A stretch of 64,000 nt of DNA from contig NZ_LR134384.1 in the NCBI RefSeq assembly GCF_900637655.1, positions 806,001 to 870,000 on the forward strand, given 5' to 3'. Below the pieces are notes generated by a model, which worked only from the letters and a program-made list of their open reading frames with translations, ran no database searches and was not told the DNA's origin. The DNA is from Segatella oris. GTDB lineage: Bacteria > Bacteroidota > Bacteroidia > Bacteroidales > Bacteroidaceae. Both the position numbers and the translations under genes were made by a program. This document shows positions 46,297 to 56,162 of this stretch, piece after piece; within the stretch, counting starts at the first letter, position 1; each line of letters starts with the position of its first letter.

Positions 46297-48369
46297 TTAA
46301 TCATTGTAGGTCCAACCGGGGTTCTGCGTCAGGCGTGAGTTATGTTTCAGTTCGCTGTGACGGATAGGCCAGAAATACATCTTGTCGGAGAAAGTGGTGC
46401 GCAGATTGTTGATAGGAATAATCTGTTGGAATTCCGCCGGATGGTTGGCATCCATCATCACATTACATCCATAAATGCGCTGATTGAGTTCGCGTGGTGC
46501 GTCTTTCCAGCGGCGCAGATCGAAGTAACGCTTGCCCTCGCCCATGAATTCAATCATGCGTTCGCGTTTGATCTTGGCGCGCAAGAGGTCTTTGTTGGCA
46601 TAAACATCCGTGGAATAATCGGGTACTCCACCACGTATACGTATGGGATGTATGCCTTTCTGTATCTCGGTAATGTCACGACGGATGTTGTAAGTGGTTG
46701 CTTCGTCCCATGAGGGGATGTTGTATGTGCCGTCGAGTTCGTTGAGTGCCTCGGCATAAAGCAACAGGATGTCGGCATAACGAATAGCAGGTTCGGCCCT
46801 GTCCTTGATATTCCTGTAATCTTCGCGGTCAGGAACGTCGGTGGGGTTGACATATTTTTTCACACTGATCCCCGTGCGCAGGTAGAATTGTGAATTGTTA
46901 TAGCCGTTGCCACTGCCACGATAATAGAAAGTCTGGCGGTTGTGGTGGGTGCTTTCGGGATCACCTAAATACTCCCACACAGAGCCGTTATAGCCTACAG
47001 AAGCATAGAAACGCGGTTCGCGGTTGGCATATTGCAGCGACACATTAGCAGCCAACGGTTTGTATTTTCCACGCCGATAATCACGTGCTGTGGTAAATCC
47101 CTTGAGGCGTGCAGCCCCGTTTCCGCCGTTCAGTTCACTGTCTTTACCGGGGCAGTCGGTACCATCATTCATATAATAAGCGTCTACCATCTTCTGGGTG
47201 AGACCATGTGTGTTCCAGCCGCCAAAGTCGCGTGGCATGGAATGACGTGCAAATGATTTCATGCTGTGGTTGATGCGCGTGGCATTCTGATCTATGCGTG
47301 AGAAGATGAGTTCAGGATTGTCTTCGGGTGCGACATCTCCGTTGAATATGACACGGTAAGACTTAAAGGGATCTATATCTTTCCAGCCTGTAGGCCATCC
47401 ACTTTGAGCGAATGAGCAACCTGTTGCGGCAGGCACAATGGTAGCGGGGTCGCCCGCTGCATCTGTCGTGCTGAACGAGGCATGATAGAGATCGTACACA
47501 CCAAGCTGCATAACATCTTTGCAAGCAGCTGCTGCACGGGCCCATTTCTCTTCTTTATAGTCTGCGTTGAGCAGTGCTCGCCCCTTGTCGTCTACCAATT
47601 GCTTGGCATAGGCATCGCTGTTTCCGTTGGCCAGTGGGCTGGCAGCGTAGATCAGTGCAAGGGCGCGTGTGGCTAAGCAGGCGCCCTTTGTGGGGCGTGC
47701 GATGTTTTCTCCGTCGCGCTTGGTGTATTGTATTTCCTTGGCAGCCTGCACCATTTCACGGCTGATATAGTTGGCCACCTCTTCGTAGGAACTGCGCGGC
47801 GTGGCAATCTGTTCGTAACTTTTGGTGTAGTCAACCCCTTCATCGGGCATGATAGGCACCGGACCATAGCGGCGGAGCAACAGCCAATAGAAATAAGCGC
47901 GCACAAAACGTGCCTGTCCCTTGAAGTCGAGCCGTTCTTTTTCGGTCATTTCATTGTTCCTGTAGATATTGGCAATGAATACCGAAGCCTGATAAATGCC
48001 CCTGTAACACATAGTCCAGCCGTCGTTAAAGTCGTTTTCGTCGTATTCACCTTGCATGAACGTGTTGTACGAAAGTTCATTGGCTTCCTTGGAGTCGTAG
48101 TTGACATCGCGGTCGCCATAGTACATGTCGTCAGCAAAGGTAAACGAATTGGTTTCTCTCTCCTTGCCAACGACGTCGGCATTCTCGTCTTTCAAGAACG
48201 AATAAGCGTAAGCAAGCCATTGCTGGGAGCGTACTCTGCTGAAGAAAACCTTTTCTATGGTGCGGCGGTCTTCGAAATATTTGTCGGAGTCCAGATAGTC
48301 ACTGCAGGCAGAAAAGAGCGTTCCGATGCCCAGCGCTAACGTTATCAGGGTGATATTTTTATGTTTCAT
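46297..48369 (-). CDS. SusD/RagB-like lipoprotein (locus B)
   Basis: A 690-residue lipoprotein (lipid cysteine in GTLFSACSDYLDS). SusD motifs include FKGQARFVRAYFYWLLLRRY, IRYADILLLYAEALNELDG, KRERMIEFMGEGKRYFDLRR and the closing KMYFWPIRHSELKHNSRLTQ. The N-terminal DYLDSDKYFEDR parallels DYLNTDKYF in the locus A paralogue, which is 35 residues shorter. It lies 15 bases after susC. Confidence 0.94.
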   Translation of the reverse strand: MKHKNITLITLALGIGTLFSACSDYLDSDKYFEDRRTIEKVFFSRVRSQQWLAYAYSFLKDENADVVGKERETNSFTFADDMYYGDRDVNYDSKEANELSYNTFMQGEYDENDFNDGWTMCYRGIYQASVFIANIYRNNEMTEKERLDFKGQARFVRAYFYWLLLRRYGPVPIMPDEGVDYTKSYEQIATPRSSYEEVANYISREMVQAAKEIQYTKRDGENIARPTKGACLATRALALIYAASPLANGNSDAYAKQLVDDKGRALLNADYKEEKWARAAAACKDVMQLGVYDLYHASFSTTDAAGDPATIVPAATGCSFAQSGWPTGWKDIDPFKSYRVIFNGDVAPEDNPELIFSRIDQNATRINHSMKSFARHSMPRDFGGWNTHGLTQKMVDAYYMNDGTDCPGKDSELNGGNGAARLKGFTTARDYRRGKYKPLAANVSLQYANREPRFYASVGYNGSVWEYLGDPESTHHNRQTFYYRGSGNGYNNSQFYLRTGISVKKYVNPTDVPDREDYRNIKDRAEPAIRYADILLLYAEALNELDGTYNIPSWDEATTYNIRRDITEIQKGIHPIRIRGGVPDYSTDVYANKDLLRAKIKRERMIEFMGEGKRYFDLRRWKDAPRELNQRIYGCNVMMDANHPAEFQQIIPINNLRTTFSDKMYFWPIRHSELKHNSRLTQNPGWTYND

Positions 48370-48384
48370 GATGTGTGTCTGTAA

Positions 48385-51300
48385 TTATAAACTGATTTGT
48401 ATACCTGCTGTGAGCGAACGGGTGATAGGGTATATCTGCCCCCGCTGTCTGCTGTCGAGTTCGGGATCCCACAGCTTGAAGGGTGACCAAGTGATGAGGT
48501 TCTGTCCCGAAATGTAGATGCGCACACTCTCTAAGTGTATGGTGTTGACCATGGGTTTAGGCAGGGTGTAGCCGATATCAAGATTCTTCAAGCGCAGGAA
48601 ACGGCCGTTGCGCAGCCAGAAACTGGACGACTGTTGATTATTGAGGTTATAGCCGTAACTCAAACGAGGGTATGGGGCATTGGGATTTTCGGTTTCCTTG
48701 GTACCTGAAATATCGGATGAAATCCAACGGTTGTCGGTTATTCCTTGCAGAATGTTTCCCCAACGACCATCTCTGAAGGCATTAACTGCCCCACTATTGA
48801 TAAGGAATGTGTATTTTCCTGCACCCTGGAAGTGGAGGTTGAGGTCGAACCCGCGCCAGCTGACAGATGCTCCAAGACCATAGATGAGACTCGGGGTGTC
48901 AGTTGCCCCTATAGCAACGCGGTCGCCATCATCTACGATGCCGTCGCCGTTGACATCCTTATACTTGATGTCACCAGGCTGAACGGTTCCCCAACTCTGT
49001 TTGGGTGAGTTGCGAATATCGTCGTAGTCACGGAACAGCCCCAGTGCAATAAGGCCTCTTTGCTGGTTAACCCGGTAGCCTTTTCCATACTGGTAGGCAT
49101 AGACGTTATTTTCTTCGTCGCGTTCCAAGATGGTATTTTTGCTGTACGTGATGTTCCCACGCACTGTCCAGTTTATCTCTCCGATGTGGTCTTTATATTG
49201 AAAATTGCCGTCAAAACCCTGAGATTTTACAGCTCCTACATTTGCCCATGGATAGCTTTCAAGTCCTGTGATGTCGGGTAAGAACATGCGCTGTATGAAG
49301 ATACCCGTTCGCTTCTCATGGAAATAATCCATCGTGAGTGAGAACTTGTTGTCGAATGCCACGAAATCAAAGCCGAAATCAGTTTTGCGTGCAACCTCCC
49401 ATGTGACGTTTGGTGATGCCATCTGGGTGTAATGTATACCGGGTATGGTCCCTGAAGAGAGATTCGAACCCCAGTTGTAGCCTATGTTCGGCGTGTAGTC
49501 GAGTGTGTAGAGATAAGGGAATCTTCCCATATTGTCGTTACCCACTTTACCCCATGAATAGCGTAGTTTGAACATATTAAGCCATGGCAATGCCTTCTTG
49601 ACGAGTGGCTCTTCAGCTACATTCCATGCTAAGGAGAAAGCGGGGAAGAAGCCGTAGCGGTGATGATCGGCAAAGTTCTCTGAGCCGTTGTAGCCGAAGT
49701 TGAAATCAATGAAATAGCGTAGTGCATAGTTATAGGTCAGCTGTCCGGCAAGTCCTTGGTTCCTTTTACTCACAGAATTCTTGATGTCTGTGCCGATATT
49801 CCGTGTCTGTATCCGCTCGTCTTGTGTAAAGCGGCTGACTGCACTGAAGTTGTGTAGCTTGTCGAAAGTGCGATCCCAACGCAACAATGCCTCCAGAAAC
49901 TCGTGGCGCGAACCATCTCCGCCTGACGTTTGGCTCATGGAAGTCTCTTCAAACAGTTTGTCCCAGATGATGTTGCCCTGTGAGTCGCGGCTGTTGGCAC
50001 GATACATGGCTGGCCAAAGGCGATAGTAGATGTGGTTGCTGTTATAAGTATCATACCCAAATCGGCCCGTAAATGAGAGGCCTTTGGTAATAAAGTCCAA
50101 CTTTTGTTCTACGGTTACATTTGTCTGTATGTTATTGTCCCATTCTTCGTTGTATCCTGTACGTGTGGATGAAACCCAGGGATTCATTTGATGGATATTG
50201 TTTCCATAGGCCGGAACATAACCATTGGAATAGAGAACAGGAGAGCTAAGGGCATTGAAGCCAAAGAGTTCGCTCCACAGGTATTGGTCGCCGAGACCGG
50301 GGCTGTTGCGTTTGTTGAGATTGCCCGACACACCTAACTTGATGATTGTCGTCGGAGTAACATCTATATCCACATTCATGCGGTAGTTCCAGCGCTTGTA
50401 ATTGGCATTAGTGTCGTATTTTTTACGTAGTGTCTCGTCGGTGTTATACATGCCTTGATCTTCCACATACGATAGTGAAACAAAATAACGGGCCGTGTTT
50501 CCACCCCCACTCATACTCAAATCAGCCCGATAACTCATAGCTCCGTTTTTGAGCAGCAGTTTTGACCAGTCTACGTTAGGATAGAAATCGGGATCCAATC
50601 CCGATCTGATAAGTGCTAACTCTTCGGGTTGATACTGTGGCGCGAGGTTACGGGTTACACGTGCCTCATTGAGCAGGTTAGCATACGTGGGTGCATCTAT
50701 AAACTTCGGTGTAATGGTTCGAGTGTTATACGAAGCCTCGCCTTTTACGTTGATGTTTATCTTTCCGGCTTTACCGTGCTTGGTAGTAATAAGAATTACA
50801 CCATTAGCACCTTTCGAACCATAGATAGCTGTTGCCGAAGCGTCTTTCAACACAGAGAAACTCTCGATATCCTCTATATTCAGGTCATCGATGTTATTCC
50901 GCTCAAAGCCATCTACAAGTATCATTGCAGAGGCACTGGCTCCAAAGGTTGAAATACCGCGGACCCAGAAACGCGATGTACTTTTACCCGGCTGCCCTGA
51001 TGACTGCATAGCAATGATGCCTGGAACGTTGCCCGCCAAAGCATTAGTGAAGTTTGATGAGGGGAATTGTTTCATCTGCGATACGTCTACATTGGTGATG
51101 GCTCCAGTCACCGTAAGCTTCTTTTGTGTGCCGAGACCAGTGACGACAACTTCATCAATGGCGTTTGTCTTTTCTTCTGACATCTGTACGTCGATTACCT
51201 TTTTGTCGCCTTTAACCAGCACACTCACGGGCTTGTAACCAATGTAAGAGAACACCAGCGTGTGATATTGCTGTATCTTGATGTTATATTTTCCATCAAT

Positions 51301-51468
51301 ATTGGTGATGGTACCCAGTCCCTTGGCATCTTTCACGGTGACACTGACACCGATGAGGGCTTCTCCTGCAGCATCGGTCACGGTTCCCGAGATATTCAGC
51401 TGTTCCTGTGCTAATGCATTAAACACGATGCAGCACGACATCCAGAATAATATGAATAGTTTTTTCAT
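48385..51468 (-). CDS. SusC-like TonB-dependent outer-membrane transporter (locus B)
   Basis: A 1027-residue protein: signal peptide ending NALAQ, regulatory-like domain (ISGTVTDAAGEALIGVSVTV), DEVVVTGLGTQKK, plug with FWVRGISTFGASASAMILVD, and a barrel ending LTAGIQISL. Length and plug closely parallel the 1026-residue locus A SusC. It is second in a four-gene operon, 24 bases after the IPT/NHL gene. The substrate is unknown; no glycan-degrading enzyme is adjacent. Confidence 0.95.
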   Translation of the reverse strand: MKKLFILFWMSCCIVFNALAQEQLNISGTVTDAAGEALIGVSVTVKDAKGLGTITNIDGKYNIKIQQYHTLVFSYIGYKPVSVLVKGDKKVIDVQMSEEKTNAIDEVVVTGLGTQKKLTVTGAITNVDVSQMKQFPSSNFTNALAGNVPGIIAMQSSGQPGKSTSRFWVRGISTFGASASAMILVDGFERNNIDDLNIEDIESFSVLKDASATAIYGSKGANGVILITTKHGKAGKININVKGEASYNTRTITPKFIDAPTYANLLNEARVTRNLAPQYQPEELALIRSGLDPDFYPNVDWSKLLLKNGAMSYRADLSMSGGGNTARYFVSLSYVEDQGMYNTDETLRKKYDTNANYKRWNYRMNVDIDVTPTTIIKLGVSGNLNKRNSPGLGDQYLWSELFGFNALSSPVLYSNGYVPAYGNNIHQMNPWVSSTRTGYNEEWDNNIQTNVTVEQKLDFITKGLSFTGRFGYDTYNSNHIYYRLWPAMYRANSRDSQGNIIWDKLFEETSMSQTSGGDGSRHEFLEALLRWDRTFDKLHNFSAVSRFTQDERIQTRNIGTDIKNSVSKRNQGLAGQLTYNYALRYFIDFNFGYNGSENFADHHRYGFFPAFSLAWNVAEEPLVKKALPWLNMFKLRYSWGKVGNDNMGRFPYLYTLDYTPNIGYNWGSNLSSGTIPGIHYTQMASPNVTWEVARKTDFGFDFVAFDNKFSLTMDYFHEKRTGIFIQRMFLPDITGLESYPWANVGAVKSQGFDGNFQYKDHIGEINWTVRGNITYSKNTILERDEENNVYAYQYGKGYRVNQQRGLIALGLFRDYDDIRNSPKQSWGTVQPGDIKYKDVNGDGIVDDGDRVAIGATDTPSLIYGLGASVSWRGFDLNLHFQGAGKYTFLINSGAVNAFRDGRWGNILQGITDNRWISSDISGTKETENPNAPYPRLSYGYNLNNQQSSSFWLRNGRFLRLKNLDIGYTLPKPMVNTIHLESVRIYISGQNLITWSPFKLWDPELDSRQRGQIYPITRSLTAGIQISL

Positions 51469-51492
51469 TGTCTTGTTGCCCTAATTGGCGTT

Positions 51493-52977
51493 TTATTTTT
51501 CCATTGAAATAGTGCGTATCTTGCGTCCTTTAGTATCAAGGATGTAGAATGTATTATTCTTTTCATCGTAGGCAATACCCGTAGGACTATTAAAACGAGC
51601 CACTTCTCTTAGATCGCCATCTTCTGTTCCCCACATGTTGCCATCGCCAGCTTGCGAAGAAGTGCCACGCCCTGCATATGTGCGAATGATCCCATCAGGC
51701 GTAAGGTAGCGTATGCAGTGGTTATTGTTATCGCAGAAGTAGAAGTCGTACACGTCATCGCGGTTCTCGGCTACATATTGTTTGTTTTTTACGAAGCAAC
51801 CCTGATAGGGTCTGTTTACGCGCGCTCCCGTACCGACGCCGTCTATCCAGCCATCGTTTCGTGCCTGTCCTGCCACAACGTATGGTGGAGCAAAACTTTT
51901 AGTAGCCTCATTATAGTCGGAACGGAGTATGTAATGTTTATTAATGACAGCGATGTAGCAGTACTTACCCGTAGGATGAATGAAAATCTTAAACTCCCAA
52001 CTAACATCTTGAATAGTGAATAACTCTTTAAAATTACCATCGGTCCAATTGGGATACCACGTTCCACCACCTTCAACGGTGTTAAAGTAATTGTCCATGT
52101 TGAGGCGGAACACCTGTCCACGCTCATAGCTGTTAAAGTAAAGTTCTCCGTTTATGGGATGTACGGCTGCCCCATTACATTGTTTATATGCAGCCAAGAT
52201 CTGCGACTTAGAGTCATCTGTGAAAGTGCCATCGCTGTTTCGCTTCACAATCCACACACTGGGACTCTGCAGCTGGCGGTCATCGCGGTCGGTAGAGATG
52301 AGCATATATTGGCCGTCATGCGAGAAATCAATAGAACGTAACCTCTGGTTATCAAACTTAGACATAGAAAGGATAGTTTTTACCTCCTTTTTTTCTAAGT
52401 CGAGCGCTTGTATACCGTGCGCGTTTTCATCATAAACAACGTATAAAATGTTAGGATATAGCGGGTCGAAAGTAAGGCAGCCTTCACCGGCAAATCCTGT
52501 GGCCGTCTTGAAAGGGCCGTCATGCCATCCTTGATCATCGAATTGGTTACGTATGCCGCTAAGTGTTCCCACAATCATCTTTCGTTCGTAATTAAATTTA
52601 CTGCCGGCAGTAGCACTCTGTTCATTGGCAGTTTTGCCGCCAACAGATACCACAACCTCGCCCGTATAGGCTTTGGCCGGTACCAAACAGTATAGGCAAT
52701 CGCCTTTAACATTAATAAGAACGGCCCGCTGTCCACCAATGGTAACTTTGACATTAGCTGTGTCGTTCCCGAAATTACTGCCATATACGACCAATTTCTG
52801 GTCAGCTCCGCCCGCCTTGGGAACAAAGTCTGTTACAGTTACGGGGCGGCCCGGATCATACTTCCCGGAAGAATCGTCAACATTGTCACTTCGGCATGCT
52901 GACATTAAGGTGGCACAAAACAGCAAAGTTGCCCATACGGATTTTCGGGCATAGATGCTTAGATTATTTTTCTTCAT
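51493..52977 (-). CDS. Surface lipoprotein with IPT/TIG domain and NHL repeats (locus B)
   Basis: A 494-residue lipoprotein (signal ending CATLMSAC). An IPT/TIG domain covers about 45-130 (VTDFVPKAGGADQKLVVYGS, NFGNDTANVKVTIGG), then an NHL propeller (GFAGEGCLTFDPLYPNILYV, YAGRGTSSQAGDGNMWG, FNSPTGIAYDEKNNTFYILD). It heads locus B as its paralogue heads locus A. A TAACTTTG box lies 94 bases upstream of the start. Confidence 0.85.
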   Translation of the reverse strand: MKKNNLSIYARKSVWATLLFCATLMSACRSDNVDDSSGKYDPGRPVTVTDFVPKAGGADQKLVVYGSNFGNDTANVKVTIGGQRAVLINVKGDCLYCLVPAKAYTGEVVVSVGGKTANEQSATAGSKFNYERKMIVGTLSGIRNQFDDQGWHDGPFKTATGFAGEGCLTFDPLYPNILYVVYDENAHGIQALDLEKKEVKTILSMSKFDNQRLRSIDFSHDGQYMLISTDRDDRQLQSPSVWIVKRNSDGTFTDDSKSQILAAYKQCNGAAVHPINGELYFNSYERGQVFRLNMDNYFNTVEGGGTWYPNWTDGNFKELFTIQDVSWEFKIFIHPTGKYCYIAVINKHYILRSDYNEATKSFAPPYVVAGQARNDGWIDGVGTGARVNRPYQGCFVKNKQYVAENRDDVYDFYFCDNNNHCIRYLTPDGIIRTYAGRGTSSQAGDGNMWGTEDGDLREVARFNSPTGIAYDEKNNTFYILDTKGRKIRTISMEK

Positions 52978-53070
52978 AGATATATTGTTTTTTATTCCTA
53001 TTTTTATTTCACGGTATTACACCCTACATAAGGGGCACTGTTCCGATACATTATGTGGAAAATTCATCGG

Positions 53071-53100
53071 CAAAGTTAGTGAGAAATGAATTATTGCAAT
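53071..53100 (-). promoter_or_regulatory. Probable promoter of locus B
   Basis: Minus-strand TAACTTTG (53078-53071), with ATTG (53100-53097) 18 bases upstream. The remaining DNA up to 53400 is AT-rich with no gene. Confidence 0.5.
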
Positions 53101-53401
53101 AAAACAAACCGTTCAAAAGATAAAAAAAACAGGGCATTTAACTGTTTTTTTACTGGGAAAAATAGGAAAAGATACACTAATATAAATATTATTCATTAAA
53201 CAATACTTGCATGAAACAAGTGTTTAACAAGATTAAAACATCAATTAAAATGGTAGTACTATTAGTATGATTTGGGAATACTCAAAATTTATTGAGGATA
53301 TCATGTAGCTTAACGAGTTAAGAAAGGAGACTTTTTTATATCCATAACTCCCTTTAACTTAACTCTGAGAAGTCTAATCCTAACATTAAAGTTTCGGTAG
53401 T

Positions 53402-53617
53402 TCACTTCTCTGATAACTTAAATAACAGGTATCTGCCCCTTACCGGCAGTTCACTGCGTGTATCTCCATTCTCATCCAAGTGAATGCGAAACTCCGTAGT
53501 ACTTTGTTTGATATTAACTATATAGAAGTAGTCTGATACTTCTTGAGAAAGACGATTGATACCAATAGAAAGAGTGTATTGCTTTATTATGGTGCAAAGG
53601 GAATAAAAACTTAGCAA
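53402..53617 (-). CDS. Short hypothetical, possibly a gene remnant
   Basis: 71 residues; the segment IGINRLSQEVSDYFYIVNIK, then FRIHLDENGDTRSELPVRGR, has protein-like strand periodicity, while the first 15 residues look like out-of-frame sequence. No family recognised, no clear promoter. It may be the end of a longer lost protein. Confidence 0.35.
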   Translation of the reverse strand: MLSFYSLCTIIKQYTLSIGINRLSQEVSDYFYIVNIKQSTTEFRIHLDENGDTRSELPVRGRYLLFKLSEK

Positions 53618-53692
53618 ACAACAAGGGAAATTCCCATTAAATTTTGAATGAACAGTAATATCTCCTGAATATCCTAATTTCCTCCTACTGGT

Positions 53693-54460
53693 TCATGGTT
53701 GTTTGAATATAAAATGCGGGTGAAGTTCATCGCCGTAATGCGGCTGATAGCTGAAGCCTGCTTCGTTGAAAGCAAGGAGTTCATCGGGCTGGTGCCATTT
53801 GTTTTGGATGATGCAGCGTGTCATGGCGCCGCGACAACGCTTGGCATAGACTGAAACGACCTTCATGCTGTCGCCTTTCTCCACGTAGAACAGGGGCTGA
53901 ACAACCTTTACTTCGCGGCAAACGCGTTTCCAATCGAAGAGATGTTCATATTCCTCGGTAGCCAAATGTATCAGCACACCGTCATCTTTCTTGACGGCTT
54001 CGATGAGCGCATCTGTAAGGCGTGAGCGCCAGAAAGCAAACATGTTTTGGTCTTCAGCAGCGTGAAGATGCACCTTGGCCTCCATGCGATAAGGATGGAT
54101 TTTGTCTGACGGACGCAGCAAACCATATAGGAATGACGTGATAAACAGGTGGCTTTGGGCAAATTGGAAGTCGGCTTCAGAGAACGAAGATGCCTGCAGG
54201 TATTTGTAAGCATGACCGTTGTAGGCCAGTAAAGCAGGCATTTTCTCGTCGTCGTTGAAGAAACTTTGAAAGCGCAACCGGTTCTCCAAAGCTATCGACA
54301 TGCTGCAATGAAAGGCTTCAGCCAACATTTCCACAGACCACGAACTCATTTCCAAGGCAAAGCGTTCGGCCGTGGCTTCATAGACAGGTTGAGTCTCTAT
54401 AGGCACTTTTACAGCTGTCTTGGCATTCATGATCTTGGCTGAAGCGAGAATTATCTGCAT
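53693..54460 (-). CDS. yaaA: YaaA-family peroxide-stress protein
   Basis: A 255-residue DUF328/YaaA protein: MQIILASAKIMN start, ALLAYNGHAYKYLQA, LFITSFLYGLLRPSDKIHPY with the conserved GLLRP.D...YR, and YAKRCRGAMTRCII near the end. In E. coli it lowers free iron under peroxide stress and binds DNA. Its ATG lies 10 bases inside the end of ribD, so the two are co-transcribed, an arrangement that may simply be for expression. Confidence 0.9.
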   Translation of the reverse strand: MQIILASAKIMNAKTAVKVPIETQPVYEATAERFALEMSSWSVEMLAEAFHCSMSIALENRLRFQSFFNDDEKMPALLAYNGHAYKYLQASSFSEADFQFAQSHLFITSFLYGLLRPSDKIHPYRMEAKVHLHAAEDQNMFAFWRSRLTDALIEAVKKDDGVLIHLATEEYEHLFDWKRVCREVKVVQPLFYVEKGDSMKVVSVYAKRCRGAMTRCIIQNKWHQPDELLAFNEAGFSYQPHYGDELHPHFIFKQP

Positions 54461-55407
54461 AGGGTGATGATTTGGTTTCCGTCAATATATTCTGTTTTTT
54501 CTATATGCGCATGCGTGGGAAAATGTGGAGCTGCCACGCCTTCTGTTATCATTATCGGAGCCGTCTCCACTCGGATTTCGTCCCAAAGTCCGCGTTCGAT
54601 GAAAGCCTGCAGCGTCTTCCTGCCCCCTTCTACAACGAGACTTTGTTTTTTCTCGGCATAGAGATGAGCGATGACTTCGTCGATGGTTGCTGCGACAGTC
54701 CAGCCTTCCGGCCACTCTTTTCGTGCTGCCATAGTCGGCGAAAGCACGATACGTTCGGGATTACAACCACTCCATTGGCGCACGTCAAGGCGGGGATGAT
54801 CGGTCAAGAAAGTGGTATGGCCCACGAGAACAGCCTCATTTTCGGCCCGCAACTGATGCACAAGCATTTGTGTGACAGGCGTAGAAAGCTGCAGCGGACT
54901 GTCTTTTTTACTGATAAAACCATTCGCTGTCTGTGCCCATTTCAGGAGAATATACGGCCGATGCAAAGCATTGAACGTGATGAAACGGCGGTTCAAGGCC
55001 AAGCATTCCTGTTCCATGACGCCCACAACGACCTCAATACCGGCGTCGCGCATGCGCTGAATGCCACGTCCCTGCACCTTGGCAAAAGGGTCAACACAAC
55101 CGCAGACGCATCGCTTTATGCCCTTGCTGATGATGAGATCTGCACAGGGTGGCGTCTTGCCATAATGCGAACAAGGCTCCAACGACACGTAGATTGTAGC
55201 CTCGGGCAACAGCTTCTCATCTTCCCGTCTGACGCTTGCAAAGGCATTCACTTCAGCGTGTCCTTCGCCGCATCTGACGTGATAGCCTTCGCCGATGATG
55301 CGGTCATGTGCCACAATCACAGCGCCCACCATGGGATTGGGCTTGGCATTCTGCCGTCCGTTCTCTGCCAGTTGCAGGCAGCGTTTCATGTAGTATTCAT
55401 GCTCCAT
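54451..55407 (-). CDS. ribD: Bifunctional riboflavin biosynthesis deaminase/reductase
   Basis: A 318-residue enzyme. The deaminase domain has the zinc site GHAEVNAF and EPCSHYGKTPPC; the reductase domain follows with PYILLKWAQTANGFIS, and the NADPH-side VVEGGRKTLQAF. It converts the GTP-derived pyrimidine to ArPP precursor in two steps. I chose ATG 55407 (MEHEYYMKRCLQLAENG); an in-frame ATG at 55479 adds 24 residues that the family lacks. A TAAGTTTG box ends only about 6 bases before ATG 55407, so the mRNA may be leaderless. The two catalytic domains are complete. Confidence 0.93.
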   Translation of the reverse strand: MEHEYYMKRCLQLAENGRQNAKPNPMVGAVIVAHDRIIGEGYHVRCGEGHAEVNAFASVRREDEKLLPEATIYVSLEPCSHYGKTPPCADLIISKGIKRCVCGCVDPFAKVQGRGIQRMRDAGIEVVVGVMEQECLALNRRFITFNALHRPYILLKWAQTANGFISKKDSPLQLSTPVTQMLVHQLRAENEAVLVGHTTFLTDHPRLDVRQWSGCNPERIVLSPTMAARKEWPEGWTVAATIDEVIAHLYAEKKQSLVVEGGRKTLQAFIERGLWDEIRVETAPIMITEGVAAPHFPTHAHIEKTEYIDGNQIITLCR

Positions 55408-55421
55408 AGGCTGCAAACTTA

Positions 55422-55850
55422 CTGAAAAATCTTTGATTAAGCGTGGCAAAACCTTGTTTTTTATCTTCGAATGGAACATATTTTGTCTTGACTATAATCA
55501 TTCGCTTGAAAGCACAGGACAGGAAACTATATCCCAATGTCTGTGACTTTCTGTTTTATGGTATTATATCCAATATGATAAGCATAAAGTGCAGAAGGCA
55601 TAAACTAATGCAACATTTTTGTCAAAATAAGCATGTTTTAAAACAGCTTATTATTACATTTATGTTATATTAAGCATAAAACGACTGAATAAAGAGGCTT
55701 AATATTACATGTAATATGCAGGCTCCTGTTATGAGAAATAACTTTTCCTCGTGGCAAAAAGCAGTCAACTTGAGATTGCAAATATCCCATAAGTGCTTAC
55801 CATGAGCCGTGTTATATATCTCTGTTTCCATTTACTGAAACGAAAAAAGG
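55422..55850. other. Intergenic, AT-rich
   Basis: No gene. Short palindromes such as ATTACATGTAAT (about 55703-55714) and two GCATAA-containing repeats are visible; no promoter can be assigned with confidence. Confidence 0.4.
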
Positions 55851-55870
55851 AGAGCCGAAAGCTCTCCTTC
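55850..55870 (-). terminator. Terminator of tRNA-Pro
   Basis: GGAGAGC-CGAAA-GCTCTCC hairpin; on the minus strand it is followed by TTTTTT. Confidence 0.8.
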
Positions 55871-55881
55871 TGACTGAATTG

Positions 55882-55954
55882 TCGGGATGACCAGACTCGA
55901 ACTGGCGACCTCGCGCCCCCCAGACGTGTGCGCTACCAACTGCGCTACATCCCG
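55882..55954 (-). tRNA. tRNA-Pro (anticodon GGG) with a mismatch in the anticodon stem
   Basis: 73 bases on the minus strand: acceptor CGGGATG/CATCCCG, D-arm GCGC..GCGC, anticodon loop CTGGGGG, T-arm CCAGTTCGAGTCTGG. The anticodon stem CACGT/GCGCG contains A28 opposite C42, which does not pair; T31-G39 is a wobble. CCA is not encoded. Confidence 0.93.
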
Positions 55955-56162
55955 AATTCAAGTGCAAAGATAAGCATCAATCACGACATAACCAAATTTT
56001 AGGGCAATGATATTTGAAAATTATTCAATGTCTTTTAGGGGGCTAAACGCTTTGCATAGGCTGATAAGAAGGCTTATTTGAGTATGTAACGGCATTTATA
56101 TTTATTTAACAAAATAATCAGATAAGTTTACAACATCAGTGCGCTCGATTTACTGATGGCAT

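Noticed and set aside
53693..55407. FMN riboswitch ahead of ribD
   Set aside because: No conserved RFN-type sequence is visible upstream; the only promoter box abuts the start codon.
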